A DNA stretch of 64,000 nt from Diphasiastrum complanatum (taxonomy: Eukaryota > Streptophyta > Lycopodiopsida > Lycopodiales > Lycopodiaceae): the NCBI GenBank assembly GCA_029204225.1, contig CM055114.1, forward strand, positions 17,773,849 through 17,837,848. Reading direction: 5' to 3'. The notes beneath the pieces were generated by a model. The model did not search any database. It was not told the origin of the DNA and worked only from the letters and a program-made list of their open reading frames with translations. Positions 32,328 to 43,796 of this stretch are shown here, in pieces; position 1 is the stretch's first letter; each line of letters opens with the position of its first letter. Position numbers and translations under genes: made by a program.

Positions 32328-35300
32328 TCACCAATAATCTCCACAGGAACAGAAGCCATCCTTAAAATGGTGGTTTCTGTTTGCATCCATCACACTGATG
32401 TCACGCCCAACAATTTTTGAGATGATCTTTGTGGCATTGTGACAGTCACTGCAGACCCGAAGATTCTTTTTGATGCGAATAGGTGTCCCAAAAGGCATGT
32501 TGATGAGCCCAAAAGCAATGGCCTGCTTCTCACTATGTCCACACAAAGCATTCTCCTTCTCCTCATCCTCCACATCATCCAGCACAAAGCTTAAATTAGG
32601 TTTATACCCTGCCATCTTCATCAACCCCACCAATCTATCCAGTTCAGCGTGAATCTCCTTGCTTTGTGGATGAGTTGCATCACCTACAACAAACGCATGC
32701 AGTTGGTCATCAACTTCGATCCAGCTGCACCCAGGCATTTTTTTGACACCTGCCTCCTTCATTTGATTTCTGATCTTTGCTAACTCATCCTTCTTACCAG
32801 CAGCTGCATAGATGTTTGATAGCAGCACATAAGGTGCAGCACTTTTTGTTTCCAACTTCACGACACGATCAAAGGCACGTCTTCCTATCTCCGCATGGCC
32901 ATGGTTTCTAGCAGCACCAAGCAAAGTCATCCAAACCACACTATTAGGCTGAATTGGCATTTTGTTGATAAAGAGCTCAGCATCAGCCAAGCACCCTGCA
33001 CGCCCTAGAAGATCAACCATACATGCATAGTGTTCCTTGGTTGGTGTGACACCATGATTTTTACACATGGAATCAAAGAAATAACGACCTTGATCTACTA
33101 GGCCAGAATGGGCACATGCAGAGAGAACACTAATATATGTGACCTCGTTAGGTTTCGTGCCTTCCCTCTGCATTTGCACAAACAGAGCAAGGGCCTCCTT
33201 GCCAAGCCCGTTCTGTGCATATCCCGCAATCATCCCAGTCCATGAAACCACATCTCGTTCACTCATGTTGTCGAACAGCTCACGGGCGTCCTCTGTGCAC
33301 CCGCATTTTGCATACATGTTAACAAGGGTGTTCCCTACAACCACATCCGACTGAAAGCCTCTTTTTATGATCTCGGAGTGGAGCTGTTTGCCCTGTTCCA
33401 GGGCGGCTAGGCTGGCACATGCTTTTAGGAGAAGAACGAACGTGACATTGTCTGGCTGCACGCCTTCCTGTTTCATTTGCTTATACAGAGCAAGGGCCTC
33501 CTTGCCAAGACCATTCTGTGCATACCCCGCAATCATCGCAGTCCATGAAACCACATCTCGTTCACCCATGTTGTCGAACACCTCACTGGCGTCCTCTGTG
33601 CACCCGCATTTTGCATACATGTCAACAAGGGTGCTTCCCACAACCACATCCGACTGGAAGCCTCTTTTTATGATCGCGGAGTGGAGCTGTTTGCCCTGTT
33701 CCAGGGCGGCTAGGCTGGCACATGCTTTTAGGAGAAGAACTAACGTGACATTGTTTGGCTGCATGCCTTCCTGTTTCATTTGCTCATACAGAGCAAGGGC
33801 CTCCTTGCCAAGCCCATTCTGTGCATATCCCGCAATCATCGCAGTCCATGAAACCACATCTCGTTCACTCATGTTGTCGAACAGCTCACGGGCGTCCTCT
33901 GTGCACCCGCATTTTGCATACATGTTAACAAGGGTGCTTCCCACAACCACATCCGACTGAAAGCCACTTTTTATGATCTCGGAGTGGAGCTGTTTGCCCT
34001 GTTCCAGGGCGGCTAGATTGGCACATGCTTTTAAGACAACAACGAACAAAATCTTGTCTGGTGCTAAGCCCGTCTCTTGCATTTGCTGAAATAGATTAAT
34101 AGCCTCCTCAACTTCTCCACTATCAGCATATGCTGAGATGATAGCAGTCCACGAATACACATTGTGTTGAGGCATGTTCTTGAATACTTTGAGTGCATGC
34201 AGCACACTACCGCACTTAGAGTACATGTGAACAAGGGTGTTTGCTAAGAAAATATTTGAATCAAGTACACTTTGGACTATAAGGGCATGCACTTGCTTGC
34301 CCTCCGCCAGGGCCTTCCTTCTGGAACACCCCTTCAAAAGGCAAACATAGGCATGAATTGGAGGTTTAGTAGTTTGCTGGACCATAAGCTCCAACATATG
34401 TAGGGCCTCTTTCAAGCGTCCCTCCTCACAGAGTTTGCTCAGCTTATCACCATTGCAAAAGGAGTCGGGCACCCTGCATGATTCATATAATGATGATAAA
34501 GAAATATGAACAAGTGTCAATTTTGAAAGAGCAAGAAAAAGGAGGACATGTGGTAATCTCACACCCGCACACTTGAGATTAAGACCATACCGTGATCTCA
34601 ATCCATCAACAGATTGTATATGACCCAATGTCATAGAAGCCATCTTTTCTTTTACCCAGGAGGGATTGAGCCAACCATCAACCCATAGGCCCTCAAGCGT
34701 CCTCTTATGTTTAAAGTCGGGATGACTTGGACTTTTCTGCATAAATTATACAGATCACGGTCAATGCTTCAACTTAAGGAAAACGACTACAGAAACCAAT
34801 CGGCTTCATACACATAATATCATAGCAAGTAAGAGGTGATTAACCAAAGCAAGTGCAGCCTGAAATGAGCCGCACCTTAGTCAATCTATTGTCCCACCAC
34901 TGCGATGGATCTAAGAAAAACTCCTGCCAGAGCTGCTCCATTCTAACCAGTCTGTCTGCATGCCCTAAGGGTAAACCAGAATGCATCAGAAACATGGTTA
35001 AGGATTGTCAATGTGGATTTAAGCATCTCTACAAATTCATCTCCCCCTCAGCCAGCCACGGAGTGCTGGCGAGTTAAAAGGAGTATGACAGAAATAATAA
35101 GCATACCCGAGCCCCGAGGTGTTGAAAAAGCGGATGGCTTCCGTTGTTGAAATTGTAGCATGACAGGTAGCCTGGCACGAACCCAATGAGGATAGAACCG
35201 ATTGTTGTTGATCCACAGTGCCTCCTTTCTGGTGACGTCCATCCGAGGATGAGGAAGAAGAGCAGCAGTAGTACAAGTGAGCGAAGCAGAAGGAGATGAG

Positions 35301-35506
35301 AGGGCGTATTCATTTGTGGGTCTGATGATGAGGCGAGGAGGGCAAAAAAGTAGAGATCGATGAGGAGGAGAAGAAGGATCGGCAGAGAGGAACAAGAAGA
35401 AGAGGCTGCCATGACGACGATCGTCATTGGTGTTGAAACAAAGGCCTACCTCTCCTCCTCCTCCTCGTCCTGTTAACGTTGTTCTTGTCGTCATTGCCAT
35501 GGCCAT
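32328..35506 (-). CDS. DYW-class PPR protein, probable organellar C-to-U RNA editing factor
   Basis: Three exons are supported by phase: 35506-35107 (GT donor), 34964-34876 (AG acceptor and GT donor) and 34736-32328, giving about 965 residues. Exon 1 is Ser/Arg/Leu-rich, consistent with a transit peptide, and ends with a TRKEALWINNN block. Exons 2-3 join a WWDNR segment to PDFKHKRTLEGLW, a motif also known from organellar single-strand DNA-binding (OSB) proteins. PPR repeats of P, L and S type follow (about residues 250-750), three modules being near-identical 101-residue copies. E-type motifs come next, then a DYW deaminase domain with HSEK (about 897), CSDCH (about 925) and a terminal CGDYW. 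The known family role is sequence-specific cytidine-to-uridine editing of plastid or mitochondrial transcripts; the target is not inferable here. Start choice: the ATG at 35506 opens the long frame in phase with exon 2; a later in-frame Met is possible. Confidence 0.88.
33157..34065 (-). repeat. 303-bp tandem module within the PPR gene, three copies
   Basis: The anchor GGGCCTCCTT recurs at 33191, 33494 and 33797, exactly 303 bp apart. Each unit encodes the same 101 residues with few changes (SLAALEQGKQLHS, YAKCGCTEDA, RDVVSWT, MIAGYAQNGLGKEALAL). Such identity implies recent unequal exchange or gene conversion. Confidence 0.95.
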
Positions 35507-36157
35507 GGCGTGCTCTTGCTTGCTGCTGATGCTCTCCTTAACCTCTCTCGCACATCAAATATTTGGGTCCCAGCTCTCCTCCCTCCCTTTCTTGAACGAT
35601 CTCGCATCGCATCCCATTAATGCTTTTAGTATCTCATTAATCATCCCATCCCATTAATGCTTTTAGTCCTATCCTCCTTCCCTATCTTGTTATTATCCTC
35701 CTTCCCTATTTGTTATTACCACTAGGAGTTTTAAAAGTTTAAAGTGGCGAATAAAATGCCTTAATCAGCCCTATGTTTTTGGTTGCACACCATATATTAT
35801 ACGATATTTATGTATTTATACGACATTCATGTATATTATTTCATTATTTTTGCCTAATCTGTGATCCATCGTCTCTCTGGGCTAGTTTTCTCGTATGTTG
35901 CTCGATCCTCTTGCTTCCGCAATTTCAATCGAAATTATTTCGTTATTTTTGCTTGATCTGTGATCAAGATTTGCAACTCGGGGCCAAGTTATTCAAGAGT
36001 CTAGAAGGACGCATGTATAGAGGCAAGGACTTTAGCACACCATGCACGGAGGTGGTCCAAACATACTAACTAGTGTGCATAAAAAAGTAGCCAAAGCGAA
36101 GACACGTCGTAGCCAAAAGAGGGGAAGCAGTGCCCTCAAAAATTTGTTGATTCCTTG
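35507..36157. other. Upstream region of the PPR gene
   Basis: No gene seen. On the PPR side it is purine/pyrimidine biased with short direct repeats (CCCATTAATGCTTTTAGT twice at 35613-35665; CCTCCTTCCCTAT twice at 35678-35710). These could be core-promoter pyrimidine patches. A second pair (TTTTTGC and TGATCTGTGAT-like) lies at 35846-35965. No clear TATA box was assigned. Confidence 0.4.
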
Positions 36158-37497
36158 TCATCCAAATCTTCCAAAAGTACTGCTAACCTGCACACATGCC
36201 ATAGAGTGAGGGTAGAGCGATCTGGTATGTGAGAGTGGTGTCAATTCCCAGAGAAAATGTGAAACCTTAATGACGAAGCAACTGGGCAACCTCAGACCAT
36301 AAGGCCATTTAGACAACAAGGGAAGGGATTTAGTAATAATGCAGTACACAAGGTATCTAAGCTTTCCAATAGAGAGAGAATGGGAAATATGGAGTCTCTT
36401 GCGCCAACGAGACCTGGAATGTGAGACCGTTCAGAGGGAGTTTTAAAAATGAGAAAAAAGAGAAGGATATTGTCGACAGTGCAAGGCATTGTAGCTGATA
36501 AGGGAGCGATCCCAACCATGATGGTCAAATGGAAGAGAGGGCGAGATATGAAGAGGAATTGTTGAAAAGGGGGCAAAGAAGAGGAGGGCATGGACGGAGG
36601 AGGCAAGAATCTGACAAGGAGGGACATGAACAATCTGACCAAGGTTGGTGAGGCCTTTCGAGGCCAAAGACAAAGAGAGACAATGGTGGGAGGAAAAGAG
36701 AGGATATGCACCTGGTGGAAAAAGCGAAGAGGTCTAGATGCATTCATCAACGGGAAGAAGAGATGGACTACTTGAATGCCCAATGTGGAAATCTAGGGAG
36801 GGGTAGAAAAAGCAATGACATATTGAAGTTCAAACTTCTTTTTGTTCAAAAGGGAGGAGGAGCAATAGCAGAACTCAACGAAAAGGAAGAGAAAGTGGTG
36901 TTGGGTCTCAGAAAGAAGAGGAGAGTAATGTCGTCAACAAAAATTGGTGGGAGAGAGGCCCCAAGGGAGAGAAGATCGGGGTAATGAGATGAACTGATGC
37001 AGCATGACGAAAAGCACAAGAAAGGGGCTTGATGGCAATGGCAAACAACATAGGAGAAAGTGGACAACTCTGCAAGATACCACAAGAAGGAAAGAAACGG
37101 TCGGACAGATAATCATTGAACAGGATCTTGGAAGAAGTGAAAGAATAGAGAGCACGCACAAATATGAAAAATGAGGGAGAAAAACCCAAGGTCGGGTAGC
37201 AACAAAGAAAGTAGTCCCAACTAATTCTATCAAAAGCTTTGTTGAGGTCTAGACACAGAATCAAAGAGGGAGTAGCAGAACCAAGGAGAGAGTCAGATGC
37301 AACCCAGATGTTGAGAATAGAATCCATGATATTGTGCCCTTTGACGAACCCAAACTGTTCAGGATAGAGCTGGGAATGAAGAAGAGGGGAGAGAAACCTG
37401 GCCAAAATCTCATAGGATGTATTAAGCATTGTGAGGGGACGCAAGTCAGAAAAAGCTTGAGGAAGAGAGCTCTTTGTGTTAAATCAGTGGAAATGAG
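36158..37497 (-). pseudogene. LINE (non-LTR retrotransposon) reverse transcriptase fragment
   Basis: Minus-strand translation from about 37480 gives LINE-type RT motifs: RPLTMLNTSYEILARFL, LYPEQFGFVKGHNIMDSI, ILCLDLNKAFDRISWDYF and FPSCGILQSCPLSPMLF (the usual GxxQGCPLSP with one change). The frame is lost past 36908 and short pieces continue to about 36158. The 5' endonuclease domain, the YADD-type motif and the 3' tail are not visible. The fragment is bounded on the right by repeat copy B. Confidence 0.85.
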
Positions 37498-37983
37498 TGG
37501 AAGCTAATGAGCGGGCTTGATGGAGGATCGGAAACGCCACTGTTTGCAGAGGTATCTTTGGACTCTGTTTCAAACAGAGTCCGCTTCTCAACAATGTTTG
37601 CAAAAGAATCTTCTGGCTCTACTAGCTCATGAATCTTTGGCTATACTTCTCTATTAGCGCCTATTCATCTTCTATTTCCTGCTACTTGATAGCGATTCTA
37701 CTCAACAACTTGACAACGGATCTACTTCTCAGAGTTTGACATGGATTCTCTGAAATGGTTACTATTCAGTTAGCTTAGACTCGAATATTCTAAGAGTATT
37801 CAACCAGCTACTATTCGATACAAAATCGGGTTTGACAAACAACTCTGCTATGGATTTTAGTCTGCTCTCTACATAACAATGGTAGTATAGTGATGTTGTA
37901 CTCGCCTGTCAGAGGCACAACTATGGCATGATTTTGATCCTTATTTGACAATGGATGCTCAACTTGGATTTAGGACCTGTCAG
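37498..37983 (-). repeat. Repeat copy B (fragment)
   Basis: Inverted relative to copies A (6720-8064) and C (60247-61320), sharing CAGGTCCTAAATCCAAG, ACTATTCAGTTAGC and the GCAAACATTGTTGAGAAGCGG region. It contains an inverted repeat with 11-bp arms (GGACTCTGTTT) at 37560-37582 that is imperfect in copy C and absent from copy A. It is truncated by the LINE fragment on one side and the Copia A LTR on the other. Confidence 0.75.
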
Positions 37984-37986
37984 GAA

Positions 37987-38528
37987 TGTCAAAGTACAAC
38001 AAAATGGACCAAGAATAGATCTGAATTAGATCCACAAGTGTGATTGGATGTTAGATTAGATCAACCTATCAATCTACACAAGATTAGATAGCATTTAGAT
38101 CAAATCTAGATGAATAAATCTAACAAGAACAATCATTATTGATCAAAACTTGTACTTGCTGGTTTCACATGTGTGAGAACCTGTCAGAGTACGGACAATA
38201 GGCTGAGAATAAAGTATACTAAGCTTAGAACCCAATCAATGCATAAAAACACAAGACAAATAGAGAGAAAACACTAGAATTGCTCCAAAACCAAGATTTA
38301 GCTTCTATATCAATTATGGCCAAATGAGCCACCATAAATACACAAGAGTTGATGCTTACTCAGCTGATTTGGCACGTGTGAGAGTGCCTACTCATCAAAG
38401 GATCCACCAATAATCATCAATATGGCACATGGACCAAGTTCCCTAACTTATAGCCACCTCCCTTGATTTTAGGCAATTTTTCTAATCTATAGGAACTTGC
38501 ACAAATATCTACTACAAGTTGGATCTCA
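37987..38528 (-). repeat. Copia A 3' LTR, distal part
   Basis: The continuation of the LTR that begins at 44799 and is interrupted by Gypsy-4. It has TTTCACATGTGTGAGAAC near 38170 and GGCACGTGTGAG near 38380, typical of Copia LTRs in this window, and a plausible CA terminus at 37987. The assignment rests on the Gypsy-4 target duplication and composition, as no second copy of this LTR is present. Confidence 0.55.
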
Positions 38529-38945
38529 AGTTATGGACTCGGCTCATTACATTTGTCGCGTCCATTTACATTTACAGTTACTTTACTTTATGCATAAACA
38601 GGCCTTGGGCCCTTTTGTATTCATTAGTGACATTCAAACTATATGGTTGGCCTTTGGCCTTATTATTCATTATTAGGCCATTTGGACATATTACTGGAGA
38701 GTGGGGGCCTTCTTGGAGGGCGCACTATTATCCCTCCCAGTTGGGCCCTAGCCACTGGAAGCTTCCTTTTAGGGCTTCCTCTTGGCTATAAGTAGGGAAA
38801 CTACGTCATTTGTCATTCAGCTGATGATATTGATCTCTCTCTTTAGCCTACTTAATCTCTCTCTTTCCTGCTTTCTAGGGTTAAGTCTTGCTTATGTGAT
38901 GCTTTCATAGCTTAATTCTAGATCAGCTGTGGCTCTATTCGTAAC
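38529..38945 (+). repeat. Gypsy-4 5' LTR
   Basis: 417 bp. Bases 38529-38553 match 43797-43821 and 38651-38945 match 44206-44499 of the 3' LTR. The 97 bp at 38554-38650 have no counterpart there. Confidence 0.9.
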
Positions 38946-38946
38946 T

Positions 38947-38958
38947 TGGTATCAGAGC
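38947..38958 (+). promoter_or_regulatory. Gypsy-4 primer-binding site (initiator tRNA-Met type)
   Basis: TGGTATCAGAGC begins one base after the LTR end, complementary to the 3' end of initiator tRNA-Met. Confidence 0.88.
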
Positions 38959-39561
38959 ACTTTTCTGAGCACAATCTGGAATTTTTTTTCTTTGCTGCCT
39001 TGCCTTGCTCCTCCATCGTTGTTCCTACAACTCCATTACCGTTTTGACATCCCTGTTCCACGCTGCTCCTTCCACTCCTTCCTGCCCAGCGTTCCCCCTG
39101 TTTTGTCCCCTCTTTTCTTTGTTGCCCAGCGCTCCTCCTCTTCCTTTCCATCACTGTCCCTACCTTCCGACCTATCACTTTCGTCTGATATTTTTCCAGT
39201 TTGCAACCATCTTCCACAATTAGTTCCCTGATTGTCCAGCGCTCATCCTCATCCAAAAACTACCCAATTCCGACATCATTTGCTATTCCAAATTCTTCAA
39301 CCTGTAAATCGCTGCCTCAGCACTCCCAACTTGTCACTTTTGTCTTTTTTTTTCTCCAATTCTAGCCATCTTTTACAGCTTATTAAAAGGCTGTCGCGCG
39401 CTCATTCTCCACCACATTTTCAGAAATTCTGACTTCGTTTACTCTTTCAAATTCACATTGTATCCCTAGCTGTCCAGCGCATTTTTACAGCTTCTCCATT
39501 GTTCATTGCTGTCTGTTTTTTTTCAGTTGTGATAATATTGGTTGTAATAGGCTAATTTGGG
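38959..39561 (+). other. Gypsy-4 leader
   Basis: Pyrimidine-rich untranslated leader with no supported gene. Short reading frames at 38929-39432 are leader composition only. Confidence 0.6.
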
Positions 39562-41038
39562 GTGACGACAAGAGTCCGCTCCCTCAAGTTTTCGTCTATT
39601 CCTTCCACTATCATTCTGGCACATTCACCTACCCCGAGTGAGACTACTCAGGAAACCTTATCCGATCAGTTTCGTCGCATGGATGAGACCCTTTCTGGCC
39701 TCGTTCTTCGCTTCGATTCAGTTATGACCGGCTTTGCTACTATGCAGTCACAGATTGATTCTTTATAGCCTCATGGTCCTGGTAAAGCTCCTGTTTTTCC
39801 TACATTTGGGACTCCCCCTCCATTTGGATTTCCATCTTCTTCTGCTAGTCAACCTGGTGGTGGACCGTTCATTCCATCTAACCCACCTTCTGGTTTCTTT
39901 CCTCGTTCCCCCCTTCCTGAGCCACACTTTGCTCGAGACTTTCGTGATAGGGTACAACTTGCTACCTATTCTGGTTCCTCTGACGGGAACTTATTAGAGA
40001 ATTGGTTTGCTAAGCTTGACACATATTTTCAGATTTACCCCAAGACTGATCCTCAAAAGATCCAGTTGGCTGCTTTACATTTAGATGGACGTGCCGCCAC
40101 GTGGTGGCGAGTTTATAGAGTTGATGATCCTGATCGGGAAGGGCTCCATGTATGGCATACTTTTCGTCGTGACCTCCGCCATGCTATGATTGATCCTCAG
40201 TGGCTTGACCGCCAACGTGATACATTCCGTAGTCTCACTCAGACCAGTGATCTTGCTTCTTATACAGATCAGTTTATGGAGCTTTCTTATCTTTTCACAG
40301 ATCTACAGCCCACTGAGCTTATTTCTCGTTACATTGTTGGGCTTCGTGGTGCTTTACGTTATGATGTTTCTTCCTTCCGTCCTACCACACTTGTTGAGGC
40401 GATGTCTCTTGCCATTACTTTACAGCATAAGTACTCTGACACACTTCCTTCCCGCTTCTCCCGACCCCGTCCTTCTGCTTCATCTTTTTCCACTACGTTC
40501 ACCCTTACACCGGCCCCTTCTGTTCCAGCTCTCTCCATTGCTCCTTCGCCTCCTCGTCCTCCGACTCCTCGACCTGCTTTTGTCCGACGTTACACGTTTG
40601 CAGAGTTCGCTGATCTTCAGCAGAAGCGTCTTTGCTTTCATTGTAAGAGTCCTGACCATCTTGCCCGTGATTGCCGCCAGCCTCTCCCTACTACTACTGC
40701 TGTTTTTTACCATGAGGGCACTACTCCAGATGATTCCGATATTTACATTCATATTTCTGATGAGCCTGACTTATCCTTTGAGCCTTCCCCTGATTTACTT
40801 CCTGCTATTTGCCATGCTCAGCTTGCCTATGCTACTTGGACAGGGCGTCCTGGTCCTTGTTCCATTTGGTTACGTGTGCGTATTACAGGTCGAGAGTATA
40901 TTGCTTTAGTTGATACTGGTAGCATCATTCTTTTATTAGCAGTTATATCACTAGTCGGATCTGTGCTTCACCTGTTCCTGCTTCCCAGCCTCTCACAATT
41001 GAGGTTGCCAGTTCTCATTCTTTTCCTAGTTCTCAAAC
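39562..41038 (+). pseudogene. Gypsy-4 gag and start of protease
   Basis: The frame begins at ATG 39562 and crosses one TAG (39766-39768). It carries the Retrotrans_gag region (about 39940-40440, with TYSGSSDGNLLENWFAKLD, ALHLDGRAATWWRVY, YTDQFMELSYLF), a Pro/Ser-rich stretch, and a CCHC knuckle CFHCKSPDHLARDC at about 40633. It then reaches the protease start IALVDTGS at about 40905. A frameshift follows and the rest of protease is shortened. The RT frame begins almost immediately after, so a deletion has removed the protease-RT linker. Confidence 0.88.
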
Positions 41039-43750
41039 TTGTTAGATCAGGGTCTCATTGTTCCTAGTCACAGCCCTTTTGGTGCTCCTGTTCTCCTTAT
41101 TAATAAGAAAGATGGTACCAAACGTCTTTTTATTGATTATCGTGCTTTAAATAAGTTGACTATTCGTAATCAGTACCCTATTCCACACATGGATGACCTC
41201 TTTGACCAGCTCGGTACCTCTAAAATTTTTTCCAAGATAGACCTTCGTTCTGGATATTACCAAATCAGGATGCACCCTTCTGATGAACATAAGACTATTT
41301 TCCGTACTCATCTTGGTTTATATGAATTTCGTGTGCTTCCTTTTGGTGTTACTAATGGCCCTCCTACATTCCAGAATGTGATGAATAACGTCTTACGTCC
41401 GCTTCTTGCTCATTGTGTCTTGGTTTATTTTGATATTCTTATTTTTAGTCAGTCTCTTGCTGAGCATGTTGCCCATCTTTCCTCGGTTTTTCAGCTACTT
41501 GTACACCACCAGTTATTTGCTAAGTTGTCTAAAAGTTCTTTTGTTGTTTCTGAGATCGAGTTTCTTGGTTTTCTTATTTGTAATGGTCACATTCGTCTGG
41601 ACCCTCATAAGGTTCAGGCCATCCAGGATTGGCCTATACCTACTGATATTCATCATGTTCGTATGTTTCTTGGGTTAGCCACTCACCTTCGTCGTCCAGT
41701 TCCTCATTTTGCCACTATCGCAGCTCCTCTTCATGCACTTTTGACGAAGTCTAGTACTTTTCTGTGGACTCCTTATTGTCAGACATCATTTGATACTCTT
41801 CGTCGTGCTGTTGTTGATGCTGCCGTTATGTGTTTACCACAGTTTGATCAGAAGTTTCTTGTTGAGACTGATGCTAGTAATGTTGGTTTGGGTGCTTTAC
41901 TTCGCCAGTCACAATGTATTATTGCTTATGAGTCGCGTCGTCTTCGCTCTTATGAGCAACGTTATTCTGTGCATGAGAAAGAGCTTCTTGCTATTATCTA
42001 TGCTCTTAAGAAGTGGCGTCATTATCTGTATTGAGTCCCATTTGACATTATTACTGATCACCAGTCTTTATGTTATCTGTTTTCTCAACGTGACCTTAGT
42101 GATCGTCAATTTTGTTGGTTGCAGTTTTTACAGTCTTTTAATTTCTCCATATTGTATCGTCCTGGTCGTGCTAACACTGTTGCTGATGCATTATCTCGTC
42201 TTCCAGCTTTGTTAAATACACTCGTTTCTACTATTCCTCCATGATTTGATGCTCTACCTGCAGCATACCTTACATGTTCTGATTTTTGTGATGTTTATAG
42301 TTTTGCCCCACCTGTTTCGTCCAGTCCTCATCAGGTTTACTCCATTATTGACAATCGTCTTTATCATTATGATTCTCTTTGTTTTTCTAGTTCTTTGGGT
42401 ATCCGTTCCCAGTTGTTGTCGGATGCTCATTCCTCTCCTGTTGGGGGTCACTTTGGTTTTCAGAAGTCTTATGCTCATCTCAAAGACCATTTCTATTGTC
42501 CCTCTCTTCGATCTGAGCTTGCTGTACTTATTCGTACCTGCCCTTTTTGTCTTCATAATAAGTACTCCCGTTCTAAATCTGCTGGTTTGTTCCAGAGTTG
42601 GCCTATTCCTCATCGCCAGTGGACTGATATATCTATGGACTTTATCCTTGGCCTTCCCCATACCCAGCGTGGTCACGATTCATGTATGGTGGTAGTTGAC
42701 AGGTTCTCGAAACAGGCACATTTTATCCCAGTTCGCAGTACTATCACAGCAGAGCAGTGTGCACGTTTGTTCCTATCAGAGATTTTTCGCCTGCATGGAT
42801 TTTCTCATACTATCCTTTCTGATCGGGATAGTAAGTTTACATCTATATTCTGGACAGAGCTTATGCGTATTTTGGATGTTCAGCTTTTTATGGGTTCTGC
42901 TTATCATTCTACTTCTGATGGGCAGTCTAAGGTCCTTAACAGGATCCTTGAGGATTATTTATGCCATTTTGTTACTCCTTCAGGGAAGGATTGGGATCAG
43001 CATTTATGTTTAGCAGAGTATAGCTATAATAGCTCTGTTAGTACCAGCACAGGTGTCTCTCCATTTTTGTTATCTCATGGCTATGCACCTCTTTTACTTG
43101 GCATTCTTCTTCCTCCTGAGGATACACCTGTTACACTTGCATCTTTTCTATCAGGTGCTCGAGAGTTTATTACTCGAGCCAGTTCTCATTTACAGCATGT
43201 ACAACAGCGTTATCAGACCTCAGTTGATCGTCATCGCCGCCATGTTGAGTTTCAGCTTGGAGATATGGTTTATCTACGCTTACGGTTTGCACATCATCAT
43301 TTTTTCCAGGGCCATGCTTCTACTGAGAAGCTTGCACCACGTTATTATGGGCCTTATCGCATTGTGGAGGTTCTTAGTCCAGTTACATATCGCTTACAGC
43401 TTCTTGCTTTCACACGTGCCTGTGATGTATTCCATGTCAGTTTATTACGTGCTGCTATTGAGGATGACGCTCCTTGTGATGCTGAGTTTCCTACTGCTCC
43501 AGAGTTATTTCCATTTTTACCTGCTGCTATATTACAGGTCCGTCTATACCATAGTCGACGCCACCGACAGATTCAGTTTTTGGTCCAGTGGGATGGTCGT
43601 CCTATTGAGGAGGCTACATGGGAGCCTATTGATGTGTTTTATCATACACCATTACTTGCGGATCAGGCTCGTGCTCTTGTTGCACTTGTTGATTCCTCTA
43701 CATCAGATGTTCCTCAAGCTGTTGATGCACCAGGGCTTGCTGCTACTTGA
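41039..43750 (+). pseudogene. Gypsy-4 RT, RNase H, integrase, chromodomain
   Basis: Single frame with in-frame TGA codons at 42032-42034 and 42242-42244. RT: LINKKDGTKRLFIDYRALN, FSKIDLRSGYYQIRM, FRVLPFGVTNGPPTFQ. The catalytic site reads VYFDILIFS where VYLDDILIFS is expected, so one catalytic Asp codon is missing (near 41430). RNase H: VETDASNVGLGALL. Integrase: zinc region with CPFCLHNKYSRSK, then WTDISMDFILGLP, VVDRFSKQAHFIP, LSDRDSKFTSIFW. A chromodomain (about 43545-43640) shows FLVQWDGRPIEEATWEP. The chromodomain places it among chromoviruses, which are thought to target heterochromatin. It is not autonomous. Confidence 0.92.
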
Positions 43751-43796
43751 TCCGGTTATCTTTTCGGCAGTTGGGTCTTTTTTTTGTGTCGAGGAG

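Noticed and set aside
33139-33960. Plus-strand frames of 71 and 197 codons with repeats
   Set aside because: Antisense shadows of the PPR modules; their repetition simply mirrors the 303-bp unit.
35048-35427. Leu-rich minus-strand frame like a membrane protein
   Set aside because: It is the alternative frame of PPR exon 1, which is fixed by splice phase with exon 2.
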